From positions 1 through 11,015 of the forward strand of contig DATKEK010000251.1 in assembly GCA_035512195.1 (NCBI GenBank): DNA of 11,015 bases, in the 5' to 3' direction. Of this stretch, positions 1-6,774 are shown in pieces. The DNA comes from DATKEK01 sp035512195 (lineage in GTDB: Bacteria; Pseudomonadota; Gammaproteobacteria; Burkholderiales; Eutrophovitaceae). The notes beneath the pieces are model-generated. The model did not search any database and was not told where the DNA came from. It saw only the letters and a list, made by a program, of their open reading frames with translations. The number at the start of each line of letters is the position of its first letter. The stretch's first letter is position 1. A program made the translations under genes and the position numbers.

Positions 1-43
1 AAGGGTTCTTCAATCTTAGTAGGGTCCTTTAAAACACAACTTT
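1..43. mobile_element. Probable distal end of an element integrated at tRNA-Ala
   Basis: This short flank is about 35% G+C by count (15 of 43 bases), clearly lower than the GC-rich DNA to its right. It stops exactly where tRNA homology begins. It holds no tRNA D arm or 5' acceptor strand, so it is not the missing half of the tRNA. Two near-identical words, AGGGTTCTT at 2-10 and AGGGTCCTT at 21-29, lie 19 bases apart and could be arm-type recombinase sites. That this is the end of a genomic island or prophage is inferred from its position and composition. No integrase or cargo gene is visible. An assembly junction could look the same. Confidence 0.4.
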
Positions 44-93
44 TCGCATTCGCAATGCGAAGGTCGGGAGTTCGATCCTCCTCGTCTCCACCA
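44..93 (+). tRNA. 3' half of tRNA-Ala(CGC), probable attachment-site repeat
   Basis: The bases fold as the 3' part of a tRNA. The anticodon stem is TCGCA/TGCGA (44-48 and 56-60) and its loop TTCGCAA (49-55) has anticodon CGC (51-53), which reads Ala GCG codons. The variable region AGGTC spans 61-65. The T stem is GGGAG/CTCCT (66-70 and 78-82, one G-U pair) with loop TTCGATC (71-77). The 3' acceptor strand CGTCTCC (83-89), discriminator A (90) and encoded CCA (91-93) follow. The partner acceptor strand GGAGACG and a D arm are absent upstream. A copy reaching from the anticodon arm to CCA is the classic footprint of a tRNA-targeting integrase. The intact gene should lie to the left, across the inserted element. 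On its own this copy cannot give a functional tRNA. Confidence 0.75.
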
Positions 94-96
94 AAC

Positions 97-125
97 AAAA
101 AAAGGCCACCCTCGGGTGGCCTTTT
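97..125. terminator. Bidirectional rho-independent terminator
   Basis: A perfect GGCCACC/GGTGGCC stem (104-110 with 115-121) closes a four-base loop. A run of seven A lies on the left (97-103) and four T on the right (122-125). Read rightward it would end the tRNA-Ala transcript. Read leftward it has a seven-T tail and lies 26 bases beyond the stop of the minus-strand gene at 152-595, so it would also end the kup-side transcript. Its place directly after the CCA end fits the original chromosomal 3' flank of the tRNA gene, kept on the right after integration. Confidence 0.85.
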
Positions 126-151
126 GCCTCTCCGGCAAGCCGGACGGAATC

Positions 152-595
152 TCACTGCAACGCCCTGTCTGCCTGCCGGTAGATTTGCCCGGTAACCAGT
201 TCGCCCTTGCCCTTGATGACATAGCATGCCGCAAGATCTTCGAGCGCTTGCTGTCGTTGCAGCGAGAACACGCAGACGACGGTGAAGTCGTGTGCGTCCA
301 GTTTCAGGGGCAGCGGTTTCATAAGTTGCGGCTTTGGCGGATGCGCGGAGGCCGCAACCCGGCGGCGGTCCTGCATCACCATGCCGGCCTCGGTGATCAC
401 GGTGCGGGCGTTCGTCTGATTGTCCACGTAGACCGACAGGCGCCTGCGTTCGCTGCCTTCATCCTCCAGCCAGCCGAACACGAAGAAGCGCCCGCGCCGG
501 TCCAGCATGTCGATCAGCAGGCTGGCGACCAGTGCCAGGACGATACCGGAGGCGCCGGCGATCGCGTAGAGGATCAACAGATCGGTTTCGCTCAT
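152..595 (-). CDS. Small single-pass membrane protein, unknown function
   Basis: This is a 147-residue protein that I do not recognise. Residues about 6-30 form one hydrophobic membrane segment rich in Leu, Ile, Ala and Val. A basic LDRRGR stretch follows at once, which by the positive-inside rule puts the C-terminal part in the cytoplasm. Residues about 52-140 alternate beta-like segments (SVYVDNQTNARTVITEAG, then KLDAHDFTVVCVF) with a short helical stretch and end in a TGQIY strand. That layout recalls small beta-sandwich domains, but only by pattern. The ATG at 595 has no clear Shine-Dalgarno site. The gene is last in the kup-TPR direction, 152 bases after the TPR gene, and is the first gene beyond the tRNA half-site. 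Its composition is like its neighbours, so it is probably core chromosome rather than island cargo. Confidence 0.72.
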   Translation of the reverse strand: MSETDLLILYAIAGASGIVLALVASLLIDMLDRRGRFFVFGWLEDEGSERRRLSVYVDNQTNARTVITEAGMVMQDRRRVAASAHPPKPQLMKPLPLKLDAHDFTVVCVFSLQRQQALEDLAACYVIKGKGELVTGQIYRQADRALQ

Positions 596-747
596 GCTTG
601 TTCTTATGCTTGGCTGCGAAGCCCATTGCGAAAACGGCCGGCAGGCACTCCTGAGCAGCAGCAGCGTGTGTCGGTCCGCCGCGAAGGGTACCCCAATCGC
701 CGGAAGTACGCAGGGTCGCCCGGGCCGTTTTGGCCGCCGCGATCATT

Positions 748-1080
748 TCAGCCTGCGTTTTTCTGCAGGCGGCGCAGGAACACGGTCATTTCCCTGGCTG
801 CCTGTTGATCGCCGCGCGCTTCGGCCACTGTTACGCCCTGCTGCCAGGCGTCGCGCGCCGCAGAGCGGTCGCCCGCATCGAGACGGGCCTTGCCCAGCAG
901 CTTCCACGCCGCCGAGTAGCGCGGATCGAGTGCGACCGCCCGCTGCAGATGCACGGTCGCCTGTGCGGGGTCACCCTGCTTGAGGTACTCGCTGCCGAGA
1001 CTGAAACGCAGCAGCGCGGTATCCCGGCCGTTGGCGAGCAGGGCCTCCAGATTGCGGATCGCCGGCTTGTCTGTGTTCAT
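748..1080 (-). CDS. Small tetratricopeptide repeat (TPR) protein
   Basis: A 110-residue protein made almost wholly of helices. Two TPR-like units are visible at about residues 21-54 (containing SLGSEYLKQGDPAQATVHLQ, then RAVALDPR) and 55-88 (containing AAWKLLGKARLDAGD), with the usual Gly/Ala and Tyr/Leu spacing and the DPRYSAAW linker typical of the fold. A C-terminal helix (about 91-108) caps the repeat. There is no signal peptide or membrane segment, so it is probably a cytoplasmic binding or scaffold protein; the partner cannot be read from the sequence. The ATG at 1080 is preceded by CAAGG, a weak ribosome site. It follows kup after 42 bases on the same strand, so the two may share a transcript, although a strong hairpin lies between them. 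Confidence 0.8.
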   Translation of the reverse strand: MNTDKPAIRNLEALLANGRDTALLRFSLGSEYLKQGDPAQATVHLQRAVALDPRYSAAWKLLGKARLDAGDRSAARDAWQQGVTVAEARGDQQAAREMTVFLRRLQKNAG

Positions 1081-1097
1081 CCTTGTCTGTGCCGAAC

Positions 1098-1118
1098 GCG
1101 CGGGTCCGGGGACCGCGC
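1098..1118 (-). promoter_or_regulatory. Intercistronic hairpin between kup and the TPR gene
   Basis: On the minus strand, just after the kup stop codon (1123-1125), the sequence GCGCGGTCC pairs with GGACCCGCGC, leaving one bulged base and a tight loop of about four bases. No T-run follows before the TPR start, so it is not a canonical intrinsic terminator. Possible roles are mRNA 3'-end protection, partial attenuation or a processing site. The role is inferred; only the pairing is seen. Confidence 0.4.
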
Positions 1119-1122
1119 TTCG

Positions 1123-3009
1123 CTACAGCTCGATACGCGTGCCGAGCTCAACCACCCGGTTCGCCGGAATCTTGAAATACCCGGTGGCGCTGGAAGCGTT
1201 GCGCGCCATGATGGCGAACACCTTCTCGCGCCACAACGACATCTCCCTGCCGAGCTTCGGCACCAGCGTCTGCCGCGACAGGAAGAACGAGGTTTCCATC
1301 ATGCTGAACTCGAGACCGTGCTGCCTGGCAAGCTCCAGCGCCGACGGCACATCGGGTTCGTCCTTGAATCCATAGTGCACGACCACGCGGTGGAAGTCGG
1401 GTGCAAGCTGCTCAATCTCCAGCCTCTCGCTGTCATCGACATGTGGAATGTCGTCGTTCTGCACCGTCAGCAGCACGATGCGCTCGTGCAGCACCTTGTT
1501 GTGGTTGAGGTTATGCAGCAGCGCATGCGGCACACCCTCGGTCGCCGCGGTGAGGAACACGGCGGTGCCGGGCACGCGCGTCGGCGGGTGCTGGGTGACG
1601 CTCTCGATGAAAGGCTGGATGCCGATCGCGCCCGGCGCCAGCCGCTTCATCAGCAGGCCGCGCCCGCGCCGCCAGGTCGCGAACAGGGTGAACAGCACGA
1701 CGCCGACCAGGATCGGGAACCAGCCACCGTGCAGCAGCTTGTGCGTGTTCGCACTGAAGAAGGACACATCGATGACCAGGAAGATCACCAGCAGCGGCAC
1801 CGCGAGCCACTTCGTCCATTTCCACAGCGTGGTGATGACGAAGAACGCAAGAATGGTGTCGATGGTCATCATGCCGGTGACCGCGACTCCATAGGCGCTG
1901 GCGAGATTGCTCGAGGAACCGAAGCCGATCACCAGCGCGATCACCGCCAGCAGCAGCGTCCAGTTGATCCACGGCATGTAGATCTGACCGATCTCGCTTT
2001 CGGAGGTGTGAAAGATGTCCAGTCGCGGGCAGTAGCCGAGCTGGATCGCCTGCCGCGTGAGCGAATAGGTGCCGGAAATCACCGCCTGCGAAGCGATCAC
2101 CGTGGCGGCGGTCGCCAGGCCGACCAGCGGGTACAGCGCCCACTCCGGCGCCATGTAATAGAACGGATGCGAAAGTGTCTGCGGATCGCGCAGGATCAAA
2201 GCGCCCTGCCCGAAATAGTTCAGCGTCAGCGAAGGCAGCACCACCAGGCTCCACGCGATACGGATCGGCTTCTTGCCGAAATGCCCCATATCGGTATAGA
2301 TGCCCTCGGTGCCGGTGATCGCCAGCACCACTGCACCCAGCGCAAGAAAACCGGCGAACTTGTTGTCGACGAAGAATGCGACCGCGTGCAGCGGATTGAT
2401 CGCGGACAGCACGCTCGGGTACTGCGCGATGTTGATCAAACCGAGCAGCGCGAGCACCGCAAACCAGACCAGGGTTACCGGTCCGAACAGCGCGCCGACG
2501 GTCGCCGTACCTTTTCGCTGCAGCATGAACAGCAGAATCACCACCACGATGGTGACCGGAATGACGAACGGTTGCAGCGCCGGCGTCGCGACTTCGAGCC
2601 CCTCCACCGCCGAAAGCACCGAGATCGCCGGCGTGATCATGCCGTCGCCGTAGAACAGCGCGGCGCCGAACAGCCCGAGGGACATCAGCAGGAAGCGCTT
2701 GCGCGAGCCGCGCTTGGTGGCGCGCAATACCAGCGACAGCAAGGCCATCATCCCGCCCTCGCCGCGGTTGTCCGCGCGCATCATGAAGATGATGTACTTG
2801 AGGGTGACGACCAGTATCAGCGCCCAGAAGATCAGCGACAGCACGCCGAGTACGTTGTCGAGCGAGGCCGCCAGCCCGTAGCGCTCGCTGAACGCCTCCC
2901 GCATGGTGTAGATCGGGCTGGTGCCGATATCGCCGAACACGACGCCGACCGCCCCTACGGTCAGCGCGAGTGTGCTGGTCTTGGTTGTGTCCTGAGCGGC
3001 TGCGCTCAT
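1123..3009 (-). CDS. kup: Low-affinity potassium transporter Kup (KUP/HAK/KT family)
   Basis: Kup is an inner-membrane protein that imports K+ together with protons. The 628-residue product is full length (E. coli Kup is 622). The family signature GVVFGDIGTSPIYT is at residues 22-35 and the conserved RADNRGEGG loop at 78-86. About twelve hydrophobic segments fill roughly residues 15-455, including the GDGMITPAISVLSA and GTEGIYTDMGHFG motifs. The last 170 residues are the soluble cytoplasmic domain, ending in GYFKIPANRVVELGTRIEL. The ATG at 3009 opens a usual Kup N-terminus (MSAAAQDTTKTSTLALTVGA), but no good Shine-Dalgarno site precedes it. It is divergent from ridA and probably the first gene of a leftward unit with the TPR gene. 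No frameshift or missing signature residue was seen. Confidence 0.97.
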   Translation of the reverse strand: MSAAAQDTTKTSTLALTVGAVGVVFGDIGTSPIYTMREAFSERYGLAASLDNVLGVLSLIFWALILVVTLKYIIFMMRADNRGEGGMMALLSLVLRATKRGSRKRFLLMSLGLFGAALFYGDGMITPAISVLSAVEGLEVATPALQPFVIPVTIVVVILLFMLQRKGTATVGALFGPVTLVWFAVLALLGLINIAQYPSVLSAINPLHAVAFFVDNKFAGFLALGAVVLAITGTEGIYTDMGHFGKKPIRIAWSLVVLPSLTLNYFGQGALILRDPQTLSHPFYYMAPEWALYPLVGLATAATVIASQAVISGTYSLTRQAIQLGYCPRLDIFHTSESEIGQIYMPWINWTLLLAVIALVIGFGSSSNLASAYGVAVTGMMTIDTILAFFVITTLWKWTKWLAVPLLVIFLVIDVSFFSANTHKLLHGGWFPILVGVVLFTLFATWRRGRGLLMKRLAPGAIGIQPFIESVTQHPPTRVPGTAVFLTAATEGVPHALLHNLNHNKVLHERIVLLTVQNDDIPHVDDSERLEIEQLAPDFHRVVVHYGFKDEPDVPSALELARQHGLEFSMMETSFFLSRQTLVPKLGREMSLWREKVFAIMARNASSATGYFKIPANRVVELGTRIEL

Positions 3010-3208
3010 GCGGTCGGAATGAGGCTGGCTTTGGTGTGCCGCGACCCTGGCGGCCGCCGTCGGTTGATGAATCGTGGTTTCGGTGTTCGTGCCGAATCCG
3101 ACTGATTGTCAGGCGCGTCCGGTATCATCGGCAACAGAAAGCGGCCGCGCAAGACACGATGGATGCCGGCCTTGCTGTGGCGCAGCATTCTATACCCTGG
3201 AGCGAGTC
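3010..3208. promoter_or_regulatory. Divergent kup/ridA intergenic region
   Basis: The 199 bases between the kup start and the ridA start must hold the promoters for both directions unless ridA is served by leaderless or distant initiation. A TATCAT word at 3123-3128 is a fair -10 match for ridA, but no good -35 lies at 16-18 bases upstream. TTGTCA at 3106-3111 is only 11 bases away. No convincing kup promoter was found on the other strand, and I see no clear operator or riboswitch. Longer upstream readings of the ridA and recG frames enter this region but lack protein character. Confidence 0.4.
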
Positions 3209-3589
3209 GTGACCAAACAACCGCTGCACACCCCGGGCGCCCCGCAGGCGATCGGCACTTATTCGCAGGCAATCCGCACCGGCGGTATCGTTTACCTGTC
3301 CGGTCAGATCGGACTCGATCCGAAGAGCATGCAACTGGCGGACGGGATCGAGGCGCAGATTCACCAGGTGTTCCGAAACCTGCAGGCGGTCGCCACTGCG
3401 GCCGGCGCAAACCTGGACCACGCAGTGAAGATCACGGTGTTTCTGACCGACCTTGCCAACTTCGCCAAACTCAACGAGATCATGGCGCAGTATTTCAGTC
3501 AGCCGTATCCGGCGCGCTCTGCGGTCGGCGTCTCGCAACTGCCGCGCGGCGCGCTGGTGGAGATCGAGGCGATCCTGGCCGCATCGTGA
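3209..3589 (+). CDS. ridA: RidA, reactive intermediate/imine deaminase
   Basis: RidA hydrolyses reactive 2-aminoacrylate and related enamines/imines made by PLP enzymes such as threonine dehydratase, releasing 2-oxo acids and ammonia. It is a cytoplasmic trimer of the RidA/YjgF/YER057c/UK114 family. The product is 126 residues (E. coli RidA 128). Family marks seen are GTYSQAI (16-22), YLSGQIGLDP (29-38), KITVFLTD (74-81), PARSAVGV (101-108) with Arg103 at the substrate-carboxylate position, and VEIEAI with Glu120. I chose the GTG at 3209 because GGAG (3199-3202) lies six bases before it and MTKQPLHTPGAPQAIGTYSQ is a normal family N-terminus. An upstream ATG at 3074 would add 45 residues of unrelated sequence. 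The stop overlaps the proposed recG start, so the two are probably translated together. Confidence 0.96.
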   Translation: MTKQPLHTPGAPQAIGTYSQAIRTGGIVYLSGQIGLDPKSMQLADGIEAQIHQVFRNLQAVATAAGANLDHAVKITVFLTDLANFAKLNEIMAQYFSQPYPARSAVGVSQLPRGALVEIEAILAAS

Positions 3590-5781
3590 ACGCCGATGCC
3601 AGGGACCCGTGCGCGGGGCCGGTGGAAGCGTTGCCGGCCCGCGAGCGGCGCCAGCCGAAGCCGACCGGGCCGCGCGCCGTCGTCGGCGCATCGTCGCCTG
3701 TGCCGCCGGCAGCCGGTGAGCCGGGCAAGGCGCCGCATGCATCGCTTGCCTTTGCCACACCCGCGGTGCGCGAGCGGCTCGCGCGGCTCGGTATTCGCAA
3801 ACTCGCCGATCTCGTGCTGCATCTGCCGCTACGTTACGAAGACGAAACCCAGCTGGCCGCGATAGCGCGTGCGCCCTCCGGTGAGACGGTGCAGATCGAG
3901 GGCGTTGTTGCCGAAACCAAGGTCCACTACCGTCCGCGCCGCCAGCTGGTATCGCGGATCGAGGACGACAGCGGCACGCTGCACGTGCGCTTCTTCAACT
4001 TCTACCCGAGCCAGCAGAAGGCGCTCGCGCCGGGAACGAAGGTGCGGGTGATCGGGGAGATTCGCCAGGGTTTCTTCGGCGCGGAGATGGTGCATCCGCG
4101 TTTCCGCGTCGTGCGCGGCGAGGCGCCGCTGCCGCAGTCGCTGACACCGGTCTATCCGACCACCGCCGGTCTCGGACAGGAAGCCCTGCGCAAGCTCGCC
4201 GCGCGTGCACTGCTCGCTGCGGATCTGTCCGACCCGCTGCCGGAACCGATGCGGCGGAAGCTGCGGCTGGAACCGTTCATGGACGCGGTCCGGTATCTAC
4301 ACCATCCCCCGCCGGACGCGGACGCGCTTGCACTGGCCTCGCACGCGCATCCCGCCTGGCGGCGGATCAAGTTCGACGAGCTGCTCGCGCAGCAGATCTC
4401 GATGCGGATGCACCACGACAGGCGCAGCCGCATTCGTGCACATCCGCTGCTTCAGCATTCGCAGCTGTCGCGGCAGCTGCTCGGTGCGCTGCCATTCCGG
4501 CTCACGCGCGCGCAGAACCGCGCGCTTGCCGAGATCCGCGAGGACCTGACCAGGCCGCATCCCATGCAGCGGCTGCTGCAGGGCGACGTCGGCAGCGGCA
4601 AGACCATCGTGGCGGCGCTTGCCGCGCTGCAGGCAATCGAGTCCGGTTACCAGGCGGCAGTGATGGCGCCGACCGAGATCCTGGCCGAGCAGCATTACCG
4701 CAAGTTTGCGCCCTGGCTGCAGCCACTCGGCATCACGGTGGCGTGGCTGTCCGGCAGCCTGAAAAAGGCAGAGCGCGAAGCGGCGCTGGCGGGAATCGAG
4801 TCGGGCGAGGCGATGCTTGCAGTCGGCACACACGCGCTGTTCCAGGAACAGGTCGTGTTCCGCAAACTCGGCCTGGCGATCATCGACGAGCAGCATCGCT
4901 TCGGCGTACACCAGCGACTGGCCCTGCGCATGAAAGGCGGCCGCGGCGACCGGACGCTGCAGCCGCACCAGCTGATGATGAGCGCCACGCCGATTCCGCG
5001 TACGCTGGCGATGAGCTACTACGCCGACCTGGACGTGTCCACCATCGACGAGCTGCCGCCGGGACGCACGCCGGTGGTCACCAAGCTGGTCGCCGAGACG
5101 CGGCGCGAGGAAGTGCTCGCGCGCGTGCGCGACGCCTGTCTGACCGGACGCCAGGCATACTGGGTGTGTCCGCTGATTGAAGAGTCGGAGGCGCTGCAGC
5201 TCAAGACGGCGATAGAAACCTGCGAACGGCTGCGCAGCGAGTTTCCCGACCTCAAGGTCGGGCTGGTACACGGGCGGCTGCCGGCGCAGGAAAAGGCCGA
5301 GGCGATGGCGGCATTCCAGCGCAACCAGATCCAGCTGCTGGTGGCGACCACGGTGATCGAGGTCGGGGTGGACGTGCCGAATGCTTCGCTGATGGTGATC
5401 GAGCACGCGGAGCGCATGGGGCTGTCGCAGCTGCATCAGTTGCGCGGCCGGGTCGGCCGCGGCGCCGAGAGCAGCGCCTGCATCCTGCTGTATCAGAGCC
5501 CGCTTTCTGAAACCGCGCGCGAGCGGCTGAAGATCATCTACGAGAACCACGACGGCTTCGAAATTGCGCGCCACGACTTGCGGCTGCGCGGACCCGGCGA
5601 GTTTCTCGGCGCACGCCAGAGCGGCGTGCCGATGCTGCGTTTCGCCGATCTCGAGCGGGACCTGGATCTGCTGGAAGCGGCGCGCAACGTCGCGGCGCAA
5701 CTGCTCCGCGACCATCCATCGCTCGCCGACCGGCATCTGGAACGCTGGCTGGGCGGACGCCAGGAGTACCTGCGTGCCTGA
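3586..5781 (+). CDS. recG: ATP-dependent DNA helicase RecG
   Basis: RecG is a superfamily 2 DNA translocase that remodels stalled replication forks and branched recombination intermediates. The wedge/OB domain starts near LVLHLPLRYEDET (about residues 76-88) and includes HVRFFNFYPSQQ. Helicase motifs follow: Walker A GDVGSGKT at 333-340 (Lys339), DEQH at 434-437, MMSATPIPRTLAM, the LVHGRL segment, and VATTVIEVGVDVPNA leading to QLRGRVGRG. The typical C-terminal region FEIARHDLRLRGPGEFLGARQSG is present. With the GTG at 3586, which shares GTGA with the ridA stop, the protein has 731 residues against 693 in E. coli; the extra 40 are an N-terminal Pro/Ala/Arg-rich stretch. GAGG at 3566-3569 is rather far from this GTG, so a later start such as GTG 3622 remains possible. 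Confidence 0.97.
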   Translation: MNADARDPCAGPVEALPARERRQPKPTGPRAVVGASSPVPPAAGEPGKAPHASLAFATPAVRERLARLGIRKLADLVLHLPLRYEDETQLAAIARAPSGETVQIEGVVAETKVHYRPRRQLVSRIEDDSGTLHVRFFNFYPSQQKALAPGTKVRVIGEIRQGFFGAEMVHPRFRVVRGEAPLPQSLTPVYPTTAGLGQEALRKLAARALLAADLSDPLPEPMRRKLRLEPFMDAVRYLHHPPPDADALALASHAHPAWRRIKFDELLAQQISMRMHHDRRSRIRAHPLLQHSQLSRQLLGALPFRLTRAQNRALAEIREDLTRPHPMQRLLQGDVGSGKTIVAALAALQAIESGYQAAVMAPTEILAEQHYRKFAPWLQPLGITVAWLSGSLKKAEREAALAGIESGEAMLAVGTHALFQEQVVFRKLGLAIIDEQHRFGVHQRLALRMKGGRGDRTLQPHQLMMSATPIPRTLAMSYYADLDVSTIDELPPGRTPVVTKLVAETRREEVLARVRDACLTGRQAYWVCPLIEESEALQLKTAIETCERLRSEFPDLKVGLVHGRLPAQEKAEAMAAFQRNQIQLLVATTVIEVGVDVPNASLMVIEHAERMGLSQLHQLRGRVGRGAESSACILLYQSPLSETARERLKIIYENHDGFEIARHDLRLRGPGEFLGARQSGVPMLRFADLERDLDLLEAARNVAAQLLRDHPSLADRHLERWLGGRQEYLRA

Positions 5782-5822
5782 GCGGTCGACAGCAACCGAG
5801 TGCATCGCAGGGAGCCTCGCAC

Positions 5823-6695
5823 ATGACGCTTACTGAACGGCTGAACGCCTATGAGAAGCTGATCCGTCTGGACAAGCCGATCGGCATCCTGCTTCTGCTG
5901 TGGCCCACGCTATGGGGGTTGTGGCTGTCCTCGCGCGGAATGCCCGACTGGACCGTGGTGTGGATCTTCGTGCTCGGCACGGTGCTGATGCGCTCGGCCG
6001 GCTGCGCGATCAACGACTATGCCGATCGCAATATCGATCCGCACGTGGAGCGCACGCGTGAGCGCCCGCTGGCAACCGGGCAGATCAGCGCGAAGGAGGC
6101 GATCGGCGTGGCGGTGGTGCTCGCCGGCCTTGCCTTCCTGCTGGTGCTGCAGCTAAACCGGCTCACCATCATGCTGGCAGTCGTCGCGGCGTTTCTCGCC
6201 GCGACCTATCCGTTCACCAAGCACTTCCTCGCGCTTCCGCAGGCTTACCTGGGGCTTGCTTTCGGATTCGGCATTCCGATGGCGTTCGCTGCGCAGACCG
6301 GGAAAGTGCCGGGGGCGGCCTGGTGGCTGCTGACGGCCAACGTCTTCTGGACCATGGCTTACGACACGCAGTACGCGATGGTGGACCGCGAGGACGACCG
6401 CAAGCTCGGTATTCGCACCTCGGCGCTGCTGTTCGGCGACAGGGACGTCGCCATGGTGATGCTGTTCCACGGCCTGTTCTTTGTCACGCTCGCGTATATC
6501 GGCTGGCGTTACGGCCTCGGGGTCTACTATTTCTTCGGGATCGGCTTCGCTGCCGCGCTGGCGGCATCGCAGTATCTGCTGATCAGGGAGCGTACGCGGG
6601 AAGGCTGTTTCCGCGCGTTCCGCCATAACAACTGGGTCGGTGCGATGGTGTTCGCCGCCTTGATCGCCGAGTTCAGTTTCCCGCCTTTGCGCTGA
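5823..6695 (+). CDS. ubiA: 4-hydroxybenzoate polyprenyltransferase UbiA
   Basis: UbiA attaches the polyprenyl tail to 4-hydroxybenzoate, the first membrane-bound step of ubiquinone synthesis. The 290-residue product has the family length and about nine membrane segments. Both aspartate-rich diphosphate/Mg2+ motifs are intact: NDYADRNID at 64-72 (Asp65, Asp68, Asp72), followed by RTRERPL, and the second around DTQYAMVDREDD at 181-192 (Asp188, Asp192), followed by KLGIRTSA. The N-terminal RLDKPIGILLLLWPTLWGLW stretch is typical. GGAG at 5811-5814, eight bases before the ATG, supports this start. It lies 41 bases after recG on the same strand, so a shared transcript is likely. No chorismate lyase gene (ubiC), a common neighbour of ubiA, lies beside it in this window. 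Confidence 0.97.
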   Translation: MTLTERLNAYEKLIRLDKPIGILLLLWPTLWGLWLSSRGMPDWTVVWIFVLGTVLMRSAGCAINDYADRNIDPHVERTRERPLATGQISAKEAIGVAVVLAGLAFLLVLQLNRLTIMLAVVAAFLAATYPFTKHFLALPQAYLGLAFGFGIPMAFAAQTGKVPGAAWWLLTANVFWTMAYDTQYAMVDREDDRKLGIRTSALLFGDRDVAMVMLFHGLFFVTLAYIGWRYGLGVYYFFGIGFAAALAASQYLLIRERTREGCFRAFRHNNWVGAMVFAALIAEFSFPPLR

Positions 6696-6714
6696 TTCCG
6701 GTTCCACGACAGGG

Positions 6715-6743
6715 TTGTTGCGCCGGCGGCCGGCTTCTATAGT
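6715..6743 (+). promoter_or_regulatory. Candidate sigma70-type promoter for SDR-ubiD
   Basis: TTGTTG (6715-6720) and TATAGT (6738-6743) are separated by exactly 17 bases. The -10 matches five of six consensus bases and the -35 matches three. Transcription would start near 6750, leaving a leader of about 25 bases before the ATG at 6775. The spacer contains a GC-rich palindrome, GCCGGC-G-GCCGGC (6722-6734), which could be an operator or chance in GC-rich DNA. The promoter is inferred from spacing and match alone. Confidence 0.4.
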
Positions 6744-6774
6744 GAGCGGCCCTCCCTTATTCGAATCAGACTCG

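Noticed and set aside
16..234. A 72-codon minus-strand frame across the tRNA half and terminator
   Set aside because: It is a translation of tRNA and terminator sequence; the RRGGSNSRP string is a well-known artefact of antisense tRNA ends.
459..746. A 95-codon minus-strand frame starting beside the TPR stop
   Set aside because: Its start nearly overlaps the TPR stop, which looked attractive, but most of its 3' part is an Arg-rich off-frame reading of the 147-residue membrane protein gene.
596..747. GGCC-AAAAC-GGCC hairpin between the TPR and membrane-protein genes as a terminator
   Set aside because: The stem is only four pairs and no T-run follows; nothing else supported was found in this gap.
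730..3105. A 791-codon plus-strand frame opposite kup
   Set aside because: It is antisense to a clear Kup transporter and its translation is dominated by Arg, His, Gln and Asp with no domain. It is a by-product of GC-rich codon use in the real gene.
3106..3128. TTGTCA and TATCAT as a ridA promoter
   Set aside because: The spacing is 11 bases, too short for sigma70, and no better -35 lies at the right distance.
3074..3208. Longer RidA start at ATG 3074
   Set aside because: It would add 45 residues not found in the family, while GTG 3209 has a GGAG site and gives the usual length.
4297..5805. A 502-codon minus-strand frame opposite recG
   Set aside because: It is rich in Arg, Gln, Leu and His and has no motif. 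RecG on the other strand shows every helicase motif in order.
6696..6774. Longer SDR start at TTG 6715
   Set aside because: The added residues do not resemble an SDR N-terminus and the region looks like a promoter.
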